From: Variovorax fucosicus
GTDB lineage: Bacteria > Pseudomonadota > Gammaproteobacteria > Burkholderiales > Burkholderiaceae_C
Assembly: GCF_030316825.1 (NCBI RefSeq)
Contig: NZ_JASZYU010000001.1
Location: 1,116,001 to 1,180,000 of the forward strand
Reading direction: 5' to 3'
Length of the DNA stretch: 64,000 nt
Shown here: positions 63,010 through 64,000 of the stretch, one piece after another
How positions within the stretch are numbered: the first letter of the stretch is position 1
Layout: the number at the start of each line of letters is the position of its first letter
Program-made: the position numbers and the translations under genes
Notes under the pieces: generated by a model
Databases searched by the model: none
The model's input: the letters and a program-made list of their open reading frames with translations, nothing else
Told to the model about the DNA's origin: nothing

Positions 63010-64000
63010 TCATTCGTGCGACGGGCGCGGCGCGGCCGGCTGTGCGTGCAGCGGGCCGCCACCGCCAGCGGGCGACGCGAAGGCTTCGGTCACGTGCGGC
63101 ACCGCGCCATGCAGCTTCAGCGGCCGGTTGCCCGTAAGGCGGCGCAGCACCACGTAGAACACCGGCGTGAGGAACAGGCCGAAGGCCGTCACGCCGATCA
63201 TCCCGGCGAACACCGCCACGCCCATGGCGCTGCGCATCTCGGCGCCGGCACCGGTCGACAGCACCAGCGGCAGCACACCCATCACGAAGGCCAGCGAGGT
63301 CATCAGGATCGGGCGCAGCCGCAGCCGGCTCGCTTCGATCGCGGCCTGCACCGGGGTGCGGCCAGCGAACTCCAGCTCGCGTGCGAACTCCACGATCAGG
63401 ATCGCGTTCTTCGCACTCAGCCCCACCAGCACGATCAGCCCGATCTGCGTGAAGACGTTGTTGTCACCTCCCGATATCCAGACGCCGGTCATCGCGGCGA
63501 GCAGGCCCATCGGCACGATCAGGATGATCGCGATCGGCAGGGTCAGGCTTTCGTACTGCGCAGCCAGCACCAGGAACACCAGCAGGATCGCCAGCGGAAA
63601 CACGAGGAACGCGGAGTTGCCGGCCAGGATTTCCTGGTAGGTGAGCTCCGTCCACTCGAAGCTGATGCCCTGGGGCAGCGTCTCCTTGGCAATGCGCTCG
63701 ATCGCGTCCTGCGCCTGGCCCGACGAATAGCCGGGAGCCGGGCCGCCGTTGATGTCGGCCGCAAGATAGCCGTTGTAGCGCATGGCGCGCTCCGGGCCGA
63801 AGCTGGAGCTGACCTTCATCAGCGCCGACAGCGGCACCATTTCGCCGGAGTTGGAGCGCACCTTGAGCAGGCCCACGTCTTCGGCCCGCGCACGGTACGG
63901 CGCATCGGCCTGTACCCGCACGCTGTAGGTGCGGCCGAACTTGTTGAAGTCGTTCGCGTACAGGCTGCCGAGGTAGATCTGCATGGTGTCGAAGATGTCC
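63010..64000 (-). CDS. RND multidrug efflux permease, C-terminal part, 5' end outside window
   Basis: The last 330 codons of an inner-membrane HAE1-type proton antiporter (AcrB/MexF group); the gene enters from the right edge. Visible are the porter-domain end (YLGSLYANDFNKFGRTYSVRVQADAPYR), helix block FPLAILLVFLVLAAQYESLTLPIAIILIVPMG, GLIVLVGLSAKNAILIVEFAREL and the conserved LRLRPILMTSLAFVMGVLPLVLSTGAG. The C-terminal tail is Gly/Pro/Ala rich. 29 bp upstream of the outer-membrane factor gene. Confidence 0.95.
   Translation of the reverse strand, partial: DIFDTMQIYLGSLYANDFNKFGRTYSVRVQADAPYRARAEDVGLLKVRSNSGEMVPLSALMKVSSSFGPERAMRYNGYLAADINGGPAPGYSSGQAQDAIERIAKETLPQGISFEWTELTYQEILAGNSAFLVFPLAILLVFLVLAAQYESLTLPIAIILIVPMGLLAAMTGVWISGGDNNVFTQIGLIVLVGLSAKNAILIVEFARELEFAGRTPVQAAIEASRLRLRPILMTSLAFVMGVLPLVLSTGAGAEMRSAMGVAVFAGMIGVTAFGLFLTPVFYVVLRRLTGNRPLKLHGAVPHVTEAFASPAGGGGPLHAQPAAPRPSHE

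Noticed and set aside
1..64000. CRISPR arrays, tRNA genes, prophage or insertion sequence genes
   Set aside because: No regularly spaced repeats, tRNA-like cloverleaf or transposase/integrase motifs (other than xerC) were recognised by eye.

Overview
This window reads as chromosomal DNA from a GC-rich betaproteobacterium, most likely Comamonadaceae close to Variovorax. The evidence is the dcw cluster order (mraZ-rsmH-ftsL-ftsI-murE-murF-mraY-murD), the dapF-DUF484-xerC block, Bug-type (TctC-like) periplasmic receptors, a Gram-negative general porin of the burkholderial type and a class A RNase P RNA. No phage, transposase, CRISPR array or tRNA was seen.

Layout. 1-9441 (minus strand): the cell wall and division cluster, headed by a four-repeat MraZ-type operator and leaving the window inside murD. 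9702-16671 (minus): hslU, hslV, a STAS-like protein, a one-cysteine DksA with a long basic N-terminus, a COG0523 metal GTPase and rlmI. 16668-21774 (minus): xerC, YdcF-like, DUF484, dapF, an MFS permease and an HCCA-isomerase-like thioredoxin-fold protein. 21882-23896: small conserved proteins and an unexplained promoter/hairpin/terminator unit with short reading frames, then a GNAT acetyltransferase. 23940-28536: a five-gene LysR-flanked catabolic operon (Bug receptor, MDR dehydrogenase, ABM-like protein, VOC protein, deaminase). 28600-34187 (plus): NUDIX-MBL fusion, RluF-like protein without the catalytic Asp, Pr6Pr-like membrane protein, DUF898 and M48 peptidase. 34195-34536: rnpB on the minus strand, divergent from cysK. 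35702-41570: COG2509 flavoprotein, signal peptidase, htpX, DUF3025, NYN-LOTUS protein, pyrC.

41619-51116 is an IclR-linked uptake and hydrolysis locus: a family-5 oligopeptide-type ABC transporter, an amidase and a convergent M20 carbamoylase-type hydrolase. 51285-54192 is a TRAP transporter. 54247-57207 holds a two-component system with an exported SnoaL-like neighbour. 57298-61541 is a TetR-linked module (Bug receptor, PF04909 amidohydrolase, TetR, porin). The right end has an outer-membrane factor and the end of an RND pump gene.

The most informative non-coding signals are sets of matching operator-like sequences that tie each regulator to its neighbours: two 17-bp palindromes around iclR; three TTCAC-N5-GTGAA sites around tetR; 11-bp-phased GTTCAT repeats at the two-component system; and 10-bp-period GTG repeats at mraZ. 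All coordinates and starts are manual readings; functions are assigned from motifs and family knowledge, not from database searches.
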